This document shows positions 1-11,399 of a DNA stretch of 64,000 bases, piece by piece; the first letter of the stretch is position 1; each line of letters opens with the position of its first letter. The position numbers and the translations under genes were made by a program. The stretch covers positions 21,921,406-21,985,405 of the forward strand of contig OZ020514.1 of assembly GCA_963971425.1 (NCBI GenBank), written 5' to 3'. The notes beneath the pieces are model-generated. The model searched no databases, was not told where the DNA came from, and worked only from the letters and a program-made list of their open reading frames with translations. Source of the DNA: Bryoerythrophyllum caledonicum (lineage: Eukaryota > Streptophyta > Bryopsida > Pottiales > Pottiaceae).

Positions 1-746
1 TCTTTGGGCCCCAGTTCGTCTATGTAGACAACTCTGAGGGAAGGCAGTAGGAGAGGATTGCTCCTAGATTCTGGAATCGACAAACTACATCTGGATTTAC
101 CATGGAGTAATGCTTCAAAGAATGGATTCTGAGGTGGACATGTAAAAAGCTGCTTAGACTTTTGCACAGGGCGGCGCTCTTAAGCTCAAAGATTACGGCA
201 GATTGACGAGATTGTGAAATAAGAATCCCCTGGCCATAAAGACGTCGAGTAATGCGCATACGCATCGTCGTCGTGATCGTGAGTTAGCATGCCAATACAT
301 GAAATAGGAATTTGTCTGAGACCTGCGGTCGCCTTCGTAATCCGCTACATTCTTGGATGGCCGTCTTAGAAGAGTCCATCTTGTCGTGAATAATGTAGAG
401 AAACTCAGACGGGTAATTAATGGACTGAAATGTCCAACTAGAGTACACATTACGGCAAGCACTTTGGTAGTTGAGATGCCTCGCTCGATCATCATGCAAT
501 GCTTCCCATTCGTCAGATCCGCGAGGATACTTGGCAAGAAACTCAACTAGATAGTCACACTCGGTACATCTCAAAAAGTTGCTACCAATAGCCTTGACCT
601 CAACATTCCAAAAAATCTTCCTTTTCAATTAACTAATAGGAGATTTCAAAATCAGCTTGACAAAGCATTCAAAGTTCACCTGGAACCAACAAATGAAGCT
701 ATGAAGACTTATAAAGCTGAATAAGAGAGATGCAAAAAAAGACATA

Positions 747-764
747 CATCGGCTGCCAACCGAC
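747..764. repeat. Tag-1 palindrome in the copy A intron
   Basis: ATCGGCTGCCAACCGAC is a degenerate copy of GTCGGCTNNNAGCCGAC. It lies in the intron at about 629-835. The homologous intron of copy B carries a degenerate tag 1 at 25543-25560, and that of copy C carries tag 2 at 16201-16219. Confidence 0.7.
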
Positions 765-1780
765 AAACATGGATAATGGTTTGGGAGGCGAGTGAGAGAC
801 AAACTACATGTGCAAGTTGGAGGAATACAGATACTTACCAAGTTGGACATGTCACGGAGATGATTCTAGTTCATCGCCGTAGGTAGAACCATCAGAGATG
901 AGACCCTCTTGTTGCCGATGACTCAAAACTCATTCGGCATGTGGTCTGTATTGTTGTTGATGATTCTTGAAGTGGTCCCACGAGCTTGAACAATCTATGA
1001 CCTCGGGCTCAAAATACCAGCATTTCCATGACAACCGTGTACGCCTCCGTTCAATAAATCGGATTTATTCTTGTAGTATGCAGACTTGGATACGCCATGA
1101 ATGCGGAACCAGACAACTTTGCACACATCGACCCCATGTAGAGTGATGTAGGGTTTCTTGAATTCCAGAACTGAGTGGAGTTGGACCTGAACAACGTACG
1201 CGGTTTCACGCCGTTGCTTGAAGCTTGATGAGTAAAACTGCTGGCAAATTTTGCAAGTGTCCGCCCAAAATAATATCAGACAGCATCATCTCGAACAACA
1301 CTTTTTCGAACTAACAAGCTCGCAAGCAACTTTGTCCTGGAGGCGACAAAACTTGGTGACAGAAACATCGCTCTTCAGTTTCAGCTTCCGTTTCATACCT
1401 CTGTATGGATCCTTGGCCACCTCCTCGAGCCCATCATCTTTACATGAGGCTTGATTGTGCTCAGAACAATAGATAGGCACTCAGACAACAATGGACCACC
1501 TTCCAAGCGCGTGCGCGAAATCTTCCAGCGCAGCGTGGTCATCTGAAGATCCTCATGCTCAGAAACAAAGAGAACGCCAACGTCAGTGTCACCCAATATG
1601 TCCGCATCACATGCCTTGTGCGGAAGGCAAACTTGAATCATCGCCTGCCCAACTAATGCGAAGTTATTGTCGAGCAAATGGCAGTACTTGTTCCTCCATT
1701 GTGGTCAATCCGGATACTGAAATTGATCACTTTTGAACCTTGAAGGCAAGGTGGCGTCAACTAGAGGTTGGTCAGTCGCG

Positions 1781-1800
1781 CGTCGGCCGCCAGCCAACGG
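1781..1800. repeat. Tag-1 palindrome within copy A coding-like sequence
   Basis: CGTCGGCCGCCAGCCAACGG. On the minus strand it reads V-G-W-R-P-T in the same register as neighbouring coding-like sequence. The tag inside FCPb-L at 10832-10848 is read in the same register as V-G-S-Q-P-T. Confidence 0.65.
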
Positions 1801-2646
1801 AACGCTCTCCTATCCTTCTCGGCTTGTTTTAGAGTCGTTGCCTGAAACCTCATCGAATCGCATGGACACTAGAAAAATAGTCATCATAGATTCTGTCACT
1901 GCGGTTGTCGTCATCCGAAGCGCCTGACATCTCAATCTCTGGACATTCATCATTTGACGCAAATAGAGTATCGTCATTGATCCGCATGGGGCGAACACGA
2001 TAGCCACTCTAGAGAACAAGGTTACGTACTTTGTCAGCCAGAGTGTTCACCTCAGGGAGCTCGCAATATGCCGTATGAGTGACGAACTTGATATTTACTG
2101 TCTCCACTCGGACAACCAAAAAAAAGCTGTGAGGAATCATAATCCCTTGCAATGAACCCTTTGGTGAGCACTCATTGATAACTCCAACGCTTGGACAACA
2201 ATTTTGATTCATGACATCAACAAGGAGGGCAACCTCTATGCCGTCACGAAGGTTCAGGAACAACTGAACTGGTTTGATATCCTCAACGGGCTACAATGTG
2301 GATTTGACAAGATCTTCAGTGAGCTTGTGGATGTCAGCAAATGGCCGAAGGTCAGCCGCCATCCAATTGATTGACCGACCACAACATTTGCAAAGCATCG
2401 TTAAACCATCAGTTGGGAACGGAATCGGCATTTCCATGAGATCGGAAACTTCAATCACTTTGACACGAATAGTCCATGGATCCCTCAGAATGATTTTCTG
2501 AACGATTGCGCGACCAACAAAGTAGAGGCTTGAGTGAGTTAGGGCGACTTGAACACCTTTGTGGGGCTTCCATCAACCTGATTTTCCGTTCTTCATTAAC
2601 GATAAAATGGGTCCACAATTCATATTTTAGAATGCCAACTAGGCTT

Positions 2647-2663
2647 CGTCGGCTGGGAGCCTA
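2647..2663. repeat. Degenerate tag-1 palindrome upstream of copy A
   Basis: GTCGGCTGGGAGCCTAC keeps the 7-nt arm, 3-nt centre, 7-nt arm layout with one arm mismatch. It lies just 5' of the first recognisable exon of copy A. Confidence 0.6.
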
Positions 2664-2769
2664 CAAAATTTGTCACGAACAACAACCTTTAAAGTACTTC
2701 TCAACTAGAGAATGGTTCACGAATAGGATAAAGGCGAATGCAAGCGCCACTGAGTCAAAATCAATGCTT

Positions 2770-2815
2770 CAGAGTTTTGGTTTTGGGTTCAGGATTAGGA
2801 TTTTGGGTTTCGAGT
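2770..2815. promoter_or_regulatory. Telo-box-like degenerate repeats upstream of copy A
   Basis: Short degenerate iterations of TTTTGGGTT and GGATTAGGA lie 5' of the minus-strand gene, reading AAACCC-like on its sense strand. Similar arrays precede the FCP gene at 19290 and array R at 29696-29830. Plant telo-boxes occur near transcription starts; a regulatory role here is inferred. Confidence 0.35.
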
Positions 2816-2819
2816 GAAC

Positions 2820-3990
2820 TGCTTATGAATTTCAATGCTTTTGCACGAGACATGGAAAATTAAGAATTAGAAAGAACTTGTTTGTGATTACATGTAATGC
2901 ATAAACAAATTGGAAGAACCACTTTTGTGCACAAATAGGGTTGCCAGTGTTTAGGATTTCAGGACTTCAAGTATTCAAGTAATCAACGTTGATACAACAG
3001 GAAAATGAAGCAACAAGGTCAAGCTCATACATCATCAAGCAAGAGTCTCCAAGGAATAAAAAATGACACAATATCTGGGAAGAAACGGGACAATCCAAGA
3101 ATTGAGCGGATATCTCGCGAGAATAGTATAATTTGGAAAACACCTAGATACCCTTATAGATTGCACAGAATTCAAGTACAATTTTACTTGAAATGGAATC
3201 TGAGGTCTAATCGAAGAATGCAATGGACACACAACTGCACCATAAACAAACGCCTACTTCCAGAAAGTGATTGTCAACGTGCTACGCAATGCAAGAATGT
3301 CTAAAAGAGCGTGTGCAGAACAATGCAATCCGGACGATCTATGCTCAAACAGAAACTATACGACAGGAAAGTGTGTGAGGGCAAGTGCATTAAAGACAAG
3401 TAGAACAGAAATGACTGAGAATTCGTAGTAGATGCAATGATATCCGTCACTGAGCTAAAGAATGTGCGCGAAATTTGATTTTGAAATTTCGCGCAAGAAT
3501 TACCTTCAGGGATTCGCGCCCTGATATTCGCGCCCGTTCATTCTTGGACTTCAAACTCAAATTCAAACGGCATCAAATGTGAAACTTTAAGAAGAATTTC
3601 GAATGGATTTCAAGAGGAATTTGAATGGAAGCTTGAGAAATAAATATGTAATGAAAATGATGAGGATGAAAATGACGAAATTGAAAGCCTTGTGTCAGCC
3701 GAGATTAGGAGCCAAACTTCAAAGCAATTACAAGAAGAAAATAAATTTATAAAAGAGATATTTAAGGAAATCTAAATTATAATATTAATAGAAAATTTAC
3801 ATTAGAACACTAAAAAAGATAAGTAAATATGAATATTAAAAAATAAATTATAATGGAATTTCAAATGAAATTAAAAATGCCTCTTCGAAATTGGACTGGT
3901 TGGATGTAAATTTCAGGACTACTGAGACTCTTTGATGGCCTTTCAATTAAGGATGGAAGATGATCAATCGGTCGCGATGTTTTGATTTGA
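2820..3990. other. Intergenic region between divergent copy A and the ParB-like gene
   Basis: AT-rich sequence with no convincing gene. It holds a perfect hairpin at 3465-3495 followed by two direct ATTCGCGCCC repeats near 3520-3540. The short open frame around 3005-3304 is low-complexity and has no recognisable domain, so I leave it out. Confidence 0.5.
3465..3495. repeat. Perfect 12-bp hairpin
   Basis: Arms TGCGCGAAATTT (3465-3476) and AAATTTCGCGCA (3484-3495) are separated by 7 nt. It lies in the divergent intergenic region. No poly-T follows and a role is unknown. Confidence 0.75.
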
Positions 3991-3995
3991 CGAGG

Positions 3996-4004
3996 TATAA
4001 AAAG
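3996..4004 (+). promoter_or_regulatory. Candidate TATA box of the ParB-like gene
   Basis: TATAAAAAG lies 122 bp before the ATG at 4126, a plausible plant spacing. It was called only from sequence and position. Confidence 0.4.
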
Positions 4005-4278
4005 TGAGGTTTCGACCAAAGCGGGTCATTTGCATTCTACTTTTCTTGGTTTAGTTGAGCAGCTTCAGGGTAAGGATAAGTTTTTCCTAGTTTTGATCTG
4101 AACCTGTCCGCGGCCAGCCGATGTAATGTTTCCGGTAGTTGAAAGAAGGAGTGGAGCAACATCCACTAGGCAGAACGAGGCGGAGGAGCTGCAGCGCTAG
4201 AGTTCACACCGCCAGCTGACGAGTATTTTGCAGCATCCAACAGAATGTCTTCAATCGGTAGGTATGTTTCTCTGTCTC

Positions 4279-4443
4279 CGTCGGCTGCCAGCCGACGGCA
4301 AGCTGTATATATTGTGGATGAAGTAGTTCGGTAATTGAGTGCAGGAAGTTTAAACCGTATGTCATATTGTAAGATATTGTAGTGCATGTGCACTGCCATC
4401 GGCTGCCAGCCGATGATATTCTTCAGTGTCGGCTGCCAGCCGA
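4279..4443. repeat. Cluster of three tag-1 palindromes in an intron
   Basis: CGTCGGCTGCCAGCCGACG (4279-4297) is a perfect copy. ATCGGCTGCCAGCCGAT (4398-4414) is a perfect variant with both outer bases exchanged symmetrically. GTCGGCTGCCAGCCGAA follows at 4427-4443. All lie in the first intron of the ParB-like gene. Confidence 0.85.
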
Positions 4444-5229
4444 AAATATACTACAATGACGCATCTTACGAACATTGCGTGCTATCTTATTGCATAGGTT
4501 GAGTAAGCTCAAGTGGTTGTTTGGGCAATGTATTAATGAGGACAAGACGGTCTGGCTCAATAATCAATTATTGAAAGCCACATTTGAGGCTCGTCCGGAA
4601 TTAACAAAATAGGGCATTACTTTGAGGCCAGAGGAGGTGACCGAAATGGGTATTAATGGGAAACACTCGGGCAAGAGTTTTCTTGGTGGAAACCTGGTCG
4701 CCATGATGGATATTATGGAAGACCCTGAGGACAACGACTTCATTTGACTATTACTGAAGGTGAAGGTTTGAGTGGCCAATGACAACCCAAAGTCTTATGC
4801 TGTAAGAATCCGCTGGGCCCTCTGCTCACAAGAGCTATGCACCTTAGCACAGGAGGTGGGCATGCAGTTTAACAACGTGTACCCAGAGAGCCGTGCGGAA
4901 TTGGTGGACTGCTTCATGTAGGCAAAGGACTAGAGAGTGGAGGTGAATGACAGATCTGGGGGGCGTGGCAAACGTAAAGCTGTAAAGAAGCCAAGGGCCT
5001 TAAAGAAGGCGAGCAGTTCTGCACTGATTGTTGTTGCTGGAACACCTAATATGGAGGTGTCGCCATCGAAGGTTCCAAAGAAGCAAGCGCCTAAGAAGAC
5101 TGCAAAGGTGAAGACACTGGTCAAAGCACTAGTATGTCGGAACAACCTCTCGTCTAGTACCAACAGTAAGGAGGTAGTGGAGATGTACAACACGGTCGAG
5201 AAGGGTGTAAAGGGAAAATTTGTCTTGTA

Positions 5230-6889
5230 AATATAAATAAATCCAAGAGAATTTCCTAGTGGGGGATCTTAGGGAGGCTTAATTCAGTCTATCATTTTAA
5301 TAAGTAAGGTCACATGTTAGATAGAGAGTCTTTTGTTTAACAAATTTCTCAAGGTAACAAATTATCCATTATAAGTGTGTTAATTAACCCTTGTGATTTT
5401 CTCGTGAGTGCTCTCTACACTCTTATCATCAATTAGTGGTTAAACATGCTTTTGTGATTGTGTAGGATCCTCTCACTAAAGGACACAAGTAGTCTTTAAG
5501 TGTTTTAGTGAGTGATACAATTTGTCTTGTTCATAATCAATGCATCATAACCAATTCCATTGCCAACTCTAATTGCTAATTTCTTTTTAGTAGAATTCAC
5601 AACTATGCTATCTATTCTACTTTGCCATGAGCTTTTGAGTACAAAATTCTATCCTAGCTTTCCACTTTCGCTACACTGGTCCGCCTTAAGTTAATCATTT
5701 CATCATACTTGCAAAACTTTCCATTCAAAGAAACACCGGACAACAATCATATGTCACTCTTTGTATAATTGTTGTTATTGATAACCCTCTACTATCAAAT
5801 CTATGTGTTCACTCACTAATACTTCCTTATGGCAAACGGTCTTGTTTTATGTCGTCAATCTCATGACACATACAAACAATCTCTTTTTCTTTAGCTTGAC
5901 TTAATGGCCACTTGGTCAAACTTTAATTCAAAAGGCACCTAGCCGAGCTTATGACAACATGGTCATTTAACATAAATTCTCAAGACTCTCTCGGCCCACT
6001 CATGGCTCTTTAGTCTTACTACTCCATCTTCTCCATTGCACTCTCTTTTAGCAATTCTTTTCTTTTCAACTTACCTTCACTATTTGTCATGCTTCATCCA
6101 CATGATCTTTTAACGCTTCAATTCATACTACAATGATATAAATTTCTTTTTGGAAAAATGATTATTGCCTTCTAATTTAATGACTAAAGGTGATCAATCC
6201 TTACACATTATAGACTTAATTTCACTTGGCAATTCTATCAAACAAATAGTATAATTGTATGCATTTTACCTCATCTTCTATCCACTCATCTCACTTTTAG
6301 AATAAGAGGAATCACAACAGTCATACAAGACTAATTGTAATCATTGCTTTATGGTTTTTATAACTCGTCACGTCACTCAGTGTTTACCATTGGAAAGGAT
6401 TTGACAAATGGTAATATAATGGAAAGTCTCAATTACTACAATGCTTCACAGATTCTTCATTTATGATACTCAATTTAGTTACTGATATTGGTAGTATTCA
6501 AGACAAATTATATATTATAGCATTCTCAGTGTGGTGATTGAGAATTGGTTGAAGCATCGATTAATTGCATCCTGGATACTCCCGTTCATTCTTGAGCCAT
6601 TAATTGTGCACCATTATCACGACCTAGACCAATGATCTTCCCTCCCAACTACCATAACTACTCTTATAACTTCTTTTTGAAAGCTTCCTTTTACTACCTA
6701 ACTTAACCGCCTATTAGTCTTTTTTACACTATTCCAAAAATTTCGGTAAATGTTCACACCATTTCATACTATTTGTAAACTAGTGCTACTTATAATCCTT
6801 CTTCACACTACAAAGACGAATAGTGTTCAAAAAGTAAAATTTCTACACTACAAAGGGATTAGGGTGTTGTTATCTATTTGGGCAACAAG
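5230..6889. mobile_element. Insertion of about 1.66 kb inside the ParB-like gene (type unknown)
   Basis: The coding frame reads KGKFVL up to 5229 and resumes with VLPVKV just after 6889. GTCTTG on the left and GTTCTG on the right could be a diverged 6-bp target duplication. The insert is AT-rich with no domain-bearing ORF and no clear terminal inverted repeat. A solo LTR shifted by a base or two is possible (TGTAAAT...GCAACA), but its flanks would not match. Confidence 0.5.
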
Positions 6890-7526
6890 TTCTGCCAGTT
6901 AAGGTTTATTCGTCTAAGATCCAACTTGCTCCCTACGGAATGAATTACCGTAAACTCGTCGACAGGCACCTCGACCAACTCCAGGTCATCTATAAGGCCA
7001 TGGGTCCTTGGCGGGCAAAACCGCCACTATACTGTGTTCTTCTTCGTGCATTGCCAAGTTCTGCTCAGAATGGCAAGGAGTTAAAAGGTATGGAACTTCT
7101 TCGCAGAAGCACGCCAAAGGTGATAGACGACGAAGTACAATTTGAAGGACAGACCTACAGGTGGTATGACGATATCAAATATCATTGGTTCATCATTGAT
7201 AGGCAGCACACGTACTCTGTGTGTAAGGAGCTAGTGGAGATGGAGGACCCTGAATCCTCTAGAGCAAAGTAATTTATGGAGTCGGACATTATCGTTCTGT
7301 GGTCGAACAGCCAAGACGACGTGGTGAAAATTTCAAACCAATTGAACGTTGATGTTGCTGAGAAGAAAGCGGAAGAGACTTATACTTCTCAGCTTCGTAG
7401 AATGAGGGAGAGGTGGGTGGAGCTTGGTCGCGTTTACAAGCTTAAAGACCATGCAGCCTGAAAGGTATAATCATTGCTCACTTGCTTGTTTAAGCCTTTT
7501 GTGCAATGTTGATCAAGTATCTCTAT

Positions 7527-7545
7527 CGTTGGCTGTCAGCCGACG
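7527..7545. repeat. Tag-1 palindrome in ParB-like gene intron
   Basis: CGTTGGCTGTCAGCCGACG lies between the 7461 exon end and the last exon. One arm has a C-to-T change at CpG. Confidence 0.85.
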
Positions 7546-8627
7546 TTATGACATCCCATCACACTTGATTGTATTCCTTGTGATTGTTGCAGGAATTTTG
7601 CAAGAATCACTTTACTCTAATCATGAGTAAGGCTAAAGACGTGGAGACAAAGAAGTTGCCCTTGGTTTTTGTTCCAGATGACCTCTACAACAAGTGGCAA
7701 GTGGTTTTCACCGCTTGGCAAATGGGTCAATGAATTGAGGAGAATGGACAACCTCCACTCCAAATTCCTCGAATTCCGTAGCGGGACATCATATACACGG
7801 ACCTTTTGTAGTTTGTCAACTTGCGTGACAAGGAGTCCATGAAGCTGGTTGAGGCGATCCTAGATAAAAAGGTTTATATTAAGGTCAACGCAGGAAAGGA
7901 GAAGGGGGCCGTTGGTGTGTCGGTGAAATCGTGGGTTAAAGACCTGAAGATGACCTACATCATAAAAAATGAATTGATGCTGAAGTACCGTAGTTATCCA
8001 CTGAAGAAGCCTGAAGAGGCCACTTATGTTCTGTTGGCGTATGAGCAGTTCACGTTGCTCGCTGCTGAGAAGGTTATCAACGATGAAACCATTGATAACA
8101 TCAGACGCGAGTTGGAGCAGTGCGATGCCGGCGCAACATTCCTGAAGGGCAGGAACAATAAAATTACTCCAACAACTTTTGAGGCCCCATCAGAGTTTTG
8201 GGCGACCGTGAAGAAGTACGCCGTTCCATGTGATGAGGATCTAGTTGATAAGTTCGTTGTTTGCTTCGAGGTTCGTATTGTGAAGGGGCTTGTCGAACTG
8301 GTGAAGAAGATGGACGACAAAGGAGACGTCCAACTCGAGAAGGGGGCTCGCGAGATGTTCGTTGTATTTCGATTTGACGAAGCAGGTAAATCAATCTTTA
8401 TCGTCAGAGACCGGCTCAAAACAGTTGTACAGAGGGTGTTGCGAAGGAGTGATGATGATCAATGTGAGCACTTTGCTCCTACAATTTTTATTACTGACGA
8501 CAACTCCAGTTTTCAAATTGAGACGGAATGTTGCGGTTCGATCGGAGTTTGTGCCGTTCACACTATTCAATACCTCCCTGAGAGTATCAGGAAGTTCAAG
8601 GTTCGGCCATGCACGACATACCTTTGA

Positions 8628-9064
8628 ACGGATATTTAACTAAATATGGACGAAACAAAGTCCAGAAATGAAAACGAGTCACAAACAAGTCATTGAGAAA
8701 TAAATACAGTCGGCGGGCAATAAAGGCCAAAGTGATACAGCAAGAAAAATTGAATGGACAAATTTGATGTTAAAAAAAAAGAAATACCAGTTGCAAAAAA
8801 GAGACGTATATTGATCAAAACAAATTACAATGTCGGCTAGCAGCCAATCAAAAAGTTGAGATCTTGAGAACTAATAATTACAACTGCTCAAAATAAAAAC
8901 ATCCTAGAATAAAGTTAGTCGGAAACTAATGACACGTACATGGGAGCCCTAAATCAAATTATACAACACAAATGTTCACTTTCATGTACTTTACAAAATG
9001 CAACCTTCAAATCACGGACAAAAACTAATTTGAAGACCATCGGCTGGCAGCCAAAGAAGAAGAC
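8628..9064. other. 3' intergenic segment between convergent genes
   Basis: It separates the ParB-like stop at 8627 from the FCPb-L stop at 9065. It carries tag-1 copies at 8831-8849 and 9039-9055. The reverse complement is homologous to 35494-35938 and homology stops about 5 bp beyond the ParB-like stop codon. Confidence 0.7.
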
Positions 9065-11154
9065 CTAGTACCATTCGATTTCGTCCCATCGGACAACTGT
9101 GCGCCCATACTCACGCGCCTTTGAACCCATCCAATGAGCCTGACGAGGTCGATGTGCTTGCTTCAAATATTCAGGGACGCTTGAAAATCTGTGGAGCGGA
9201 TAAATGAAGGGAAGGATGTTGGTCGCCACATTAGGAATAACTTGGTTGTCGTCTTGAAGGCTCAAATGACCCTTAAACGGCCAGGAAATATAACAAATGT
9301 TGTTGGGGTTTTTCCGGAGAGACCTTAGGTTCACATCCACGAACAAAACTTGATGAGGCAAGTAGACAGCACGCAAATGATTCTTCTTAGAAAGAATAGA
9401 CATCTTTTTGTAACTCCAAGGGAAATTTATGCTCTGAGCTAAGTCTCGTCTGCTATAGACAAATGACAGCCTATCGATAACACCAACCAGAAAAATATGC
9501 CGCAAGACTACTTGTAACTCCTCCACTGGCAATGTTGACGAAAGTGCGACGTTAAAGCACGGCAACAACATATCAGAAAGCTTTTTCAAGCTCGGCCGGC
9601 GAACAATATTCTCACGAGTGCAAGAACCAGAAGTTGGCACACGTGGTTTTTCAAAGCAAAGGAGCCCATTGACACAGAGGACAACACACTTTCGATACGG
9701 TGAAGGGATTCCATATATGCATTTGAAATAAAAGGATGACCCCTGGAAAATAAAAAAGAAGACAATCGTCAGGATGCCGAATATTAAGGACGGATGAAAA
9801 CACTACACTGTCGTTTGCCAGTCGACGGTGCATAACAACGCACAGGATCATCATAAGAGATGAATCACAGACATGTTATAAAGACAATATATATACACAA
9901 AAAAATTGGAATGAAAAAATATATCTTAAGATCGCAAAAATAAAAAAATCAGAAGGTTATAAAGGTTAAGTTCCTGATTTTCGATAGCAGTAAAGAAGAA
10001 GAGAAACTCGGAAAAGCCCATTGGAGAAAAAAGGGATATTTAGTTCGAGTAGGCAATTAACATCATGGATACCACTTCATTGGGACAGTATGGCGCATCG
10101 AAATCCAAGGCGTGGGAATAGATGACCTCCCTACACTTTTGATGTTAAAACGACCCAGGGTACACTTGAGAAGTTTTGAATTCCCAATTTGAAGAGCAGT
10201 GTTCCTGAACATTGACTCCAGACTTCAAAAGTCTCGAGAGCCATGGAATTAACGCACTCAAGAGATACGGCTGCATCCCGGGAACTGAGATCTCTGGAGT
10301 ATTGTATTTAAATAGAGAAGGATGAACAACATTAGAAGGGCTATTGAGGATATTTTGGAGAGGAAAGGGATCAGCGAGAAGCTTGTTCCGCTCATTAGCA
10401 TCAGGCCTGATTGAAAAGCGTCTATCAGAAAACACACGGGCCAACCTCTTGAGTAGTGGCGCAACTAAAGTAGTGGGATTCTTGGCCGCGGAGGAATCAC
10501 AGTAGGTAGTGCCCAATACTTTTGTGTCCCTTCACAAGTCGGAGAAAACATTGAACAAGTGATCCATGTGCCGATGAATATCTCTAGACTTATCGGTTGA
10601 CAAAAGGCCAATGAAAAGGACGACTGGCAGAAAGCAAAGAACTCTTCAAGCCCAGGCCTAGATTATTGGTGAAAGCTCTTCCTCTTAGCATTGCCATGAC
10701 AAATAAAACTTTTGGCGAGTAAAAGCCTCCTTAGTTCAAGGACGAGGTAGTAGCTTGAAGGACCCACCTGAATGTTCCTTGGAACCACATCGGAGCTGAG
10801 GTCGGCAGTAGGTACTGAAGCACATGAAGGAGTTGGCTGGGAGCCAACAACATTGGCACCGATTAGACAAGCACCATCCGAAACAAAATTGCCGATGACT
10901 ACCTCCTCGATGTAACAACGGGTGGAGCCAGAAACAATAGCGACATTCCCAGGACGTATCGGTGACACAATCTCAACTACAATAGTCGGTTTGATTACAA
11001 CTACAGGCTCCCTGCCACGCTGAAGTGAGCATTGGCCTGAATCGACATGAAATCCACGACCGCAAGAGGCACCACGGACGACTTGATGCTCTAGTCTCTC
11101 GTAATCATTCAATAGTGATTGGAAGTCGCTGAAGCGCGGGGAGATGTCCGTCAA
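9065..11154 (-). CDS. FCPb-L: FCP1/NIF-like HAD-fold gene, modules 3 and 4
   Basis: The start (MTDISPRFSDFQSLL) is set by similarity to the N-terminus at 33577 and to the DIDLT region of the 19290 gene. Module 3 has YYLVLELRRLLLAKSF near 10700 and a terminal part 10516-10145 (CDSSAAKNPTTLVAP). An intron near 9780-9900 with a TTTTCCAG acceptor and a tag-1 copy leads to module 4 (about 9760-9065), with VVLCVNGLLCFEKPR and HQVLFVDVN. FCP1-family phosphatases use D-x-D-x-(T/V). Here the first Asp is E or C and the second is R or N, so I infer an inactive phosphatase fold. Frame breaks between modules 3a and 3b (10517-10662) suggest an unmodelled intron or decay. Module 4 resembles the second domain at 21182-21781, which also has VNGLLCFE. 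Confidence 0.6.
9809..9828. repeat. Degenerate tag 1 in the intron between FCPb-L modules 3 and 4
   Basis: TGTCGTTTGCCAGTCGACGG. The corresponding intron of the nested element's FCP gene instead carries three tag-2 palindromes (20939-21113). Confidence 0.6.
10832..10848. repeat. Tag-1 palindrome inside the FCPb-L coding sequence
   Basis: GTTGGCTGGGAGCCAAC (10833-10848 with flanks). On the minus strand it is read V-G-S-Q-P-T in an open frame. The array R counterpart (33977-33995) differs at the centre so that the Gln codon becomes TAG. Confidence 0.8.
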
Positions 11155-11380
11155 GTCAATGTCTCCCAGATGAGTCGCGATGCCAAGTTAGTGTGAAATT
11201 TCCCCAGAAACTCTGACTTCATGGAATGAATTTTGCATTTGAAGTCAATAAAGTAGACATATATGGATTCAGTGAGGCACCAATCGTAAATGATTGTTCA
11301 AAAAACAAAAGAGCGTTATTACCGAGAAAATTACATTTATAGCAAGTCAATAAAGGTCTGACAAAATGAACATTTAAGAG

Positions 11381-11399
11381 CATTGGTTGCCAGCCGACG
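11381..11399. repeat. Tag-1 palindrome between FCPa-L and FCPb-L
   Basis: CATTGGTTGCCAGCCGACG lies just past the FCPa-L stop at 11408-11410. It corresponds to 33419-33437 in array R. Confidence 0.7.

Larger units (their letters stand above)
1..2565 (-). pseudogene. DUF7869-type gene, copy A (truncated by window start, decayed)
   Basis: Collinear with copy B (24560-27782) and recognisable beside copy C. On the minus strand the order is: a segment about 2565-2290 with a CKCCG zinc-type motif and VGRAIVQKI-like sequence; a second region 2290-2009; an acidic stretch near 1980-1850; then the conserved block 1736-850 with CQQFYSSSF, VWFRIHGV and HGCHGNAGI. An intron follows at about 629-835, then the exon with NVEVKAIGSNF (628-284). 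The DUF7869 core with its HTHxDxD motif lies beyond the window start. Stops lie at 2291-2293, 995-997, 923-925 and 866-868, with a frameshift near 300, so this is a pseudogene. At three of these stops copy B has a sense codon (CAG, CGA, TGG). Function is unknown; I infer a transposase because copy C lies inside a TIR-bounded element. Confidence 0.72.
4126..8627 (+). pseudogene. ParB-like (GQH-type) domain gene, split by an insertion
   Basis: Exon 1 starts at ATG 4126 (RRSGATSTRQNEAEE) and ends near a GTAGGT donor at about 4260. The next intron holds three tag-1 palindromes. Exon 2 (about 4500-5229) encodes KLKWLFGQC, a basic tail rich in K-P-K-K and the sequence KGKFVL. After a 1.66-kb insertion it resumes at 6890 as LPVKVYSSKIQL and continues to 7461 with YHWFIIDRQHTYSVCKEL, which resembles the GQH motif of ParB-like plant proteins. 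An intron with tag 1 (7527-7545) precedes the last exon (about 7592-8627), whose C-terminal 268 residues I do not recognise. Stops include TAG at Gln-like positions (LTK-stop-GITL, DCFM-stop-AKD-stop), TGA, and TAA before 7276. It is convergent with FCP array L. Function is unknown; DNA binding or nuclease activity would be inferred from the superfamily only. Confidence 0.55.

Noticed and set aside
4279-4443. Repeated palindromes as a CRISPR-like array
   Set aside because: Spacing is irregular, there are no uniform spacers, and the context is spliced eukaryotic genes.
4937-5230. Lys/Pro-rich frame as a histone H1-like gene
   Set aside because: The frame continues upstream through TAG codons and downstream across the insertion, so it is an internal part of the ParB-like gene.
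8024-8419. 131-codon frame on the minus strand
   Set aside because: It is antisense to the last exon of the ParB-like gene, Ser/Thr-rich and without a domain.
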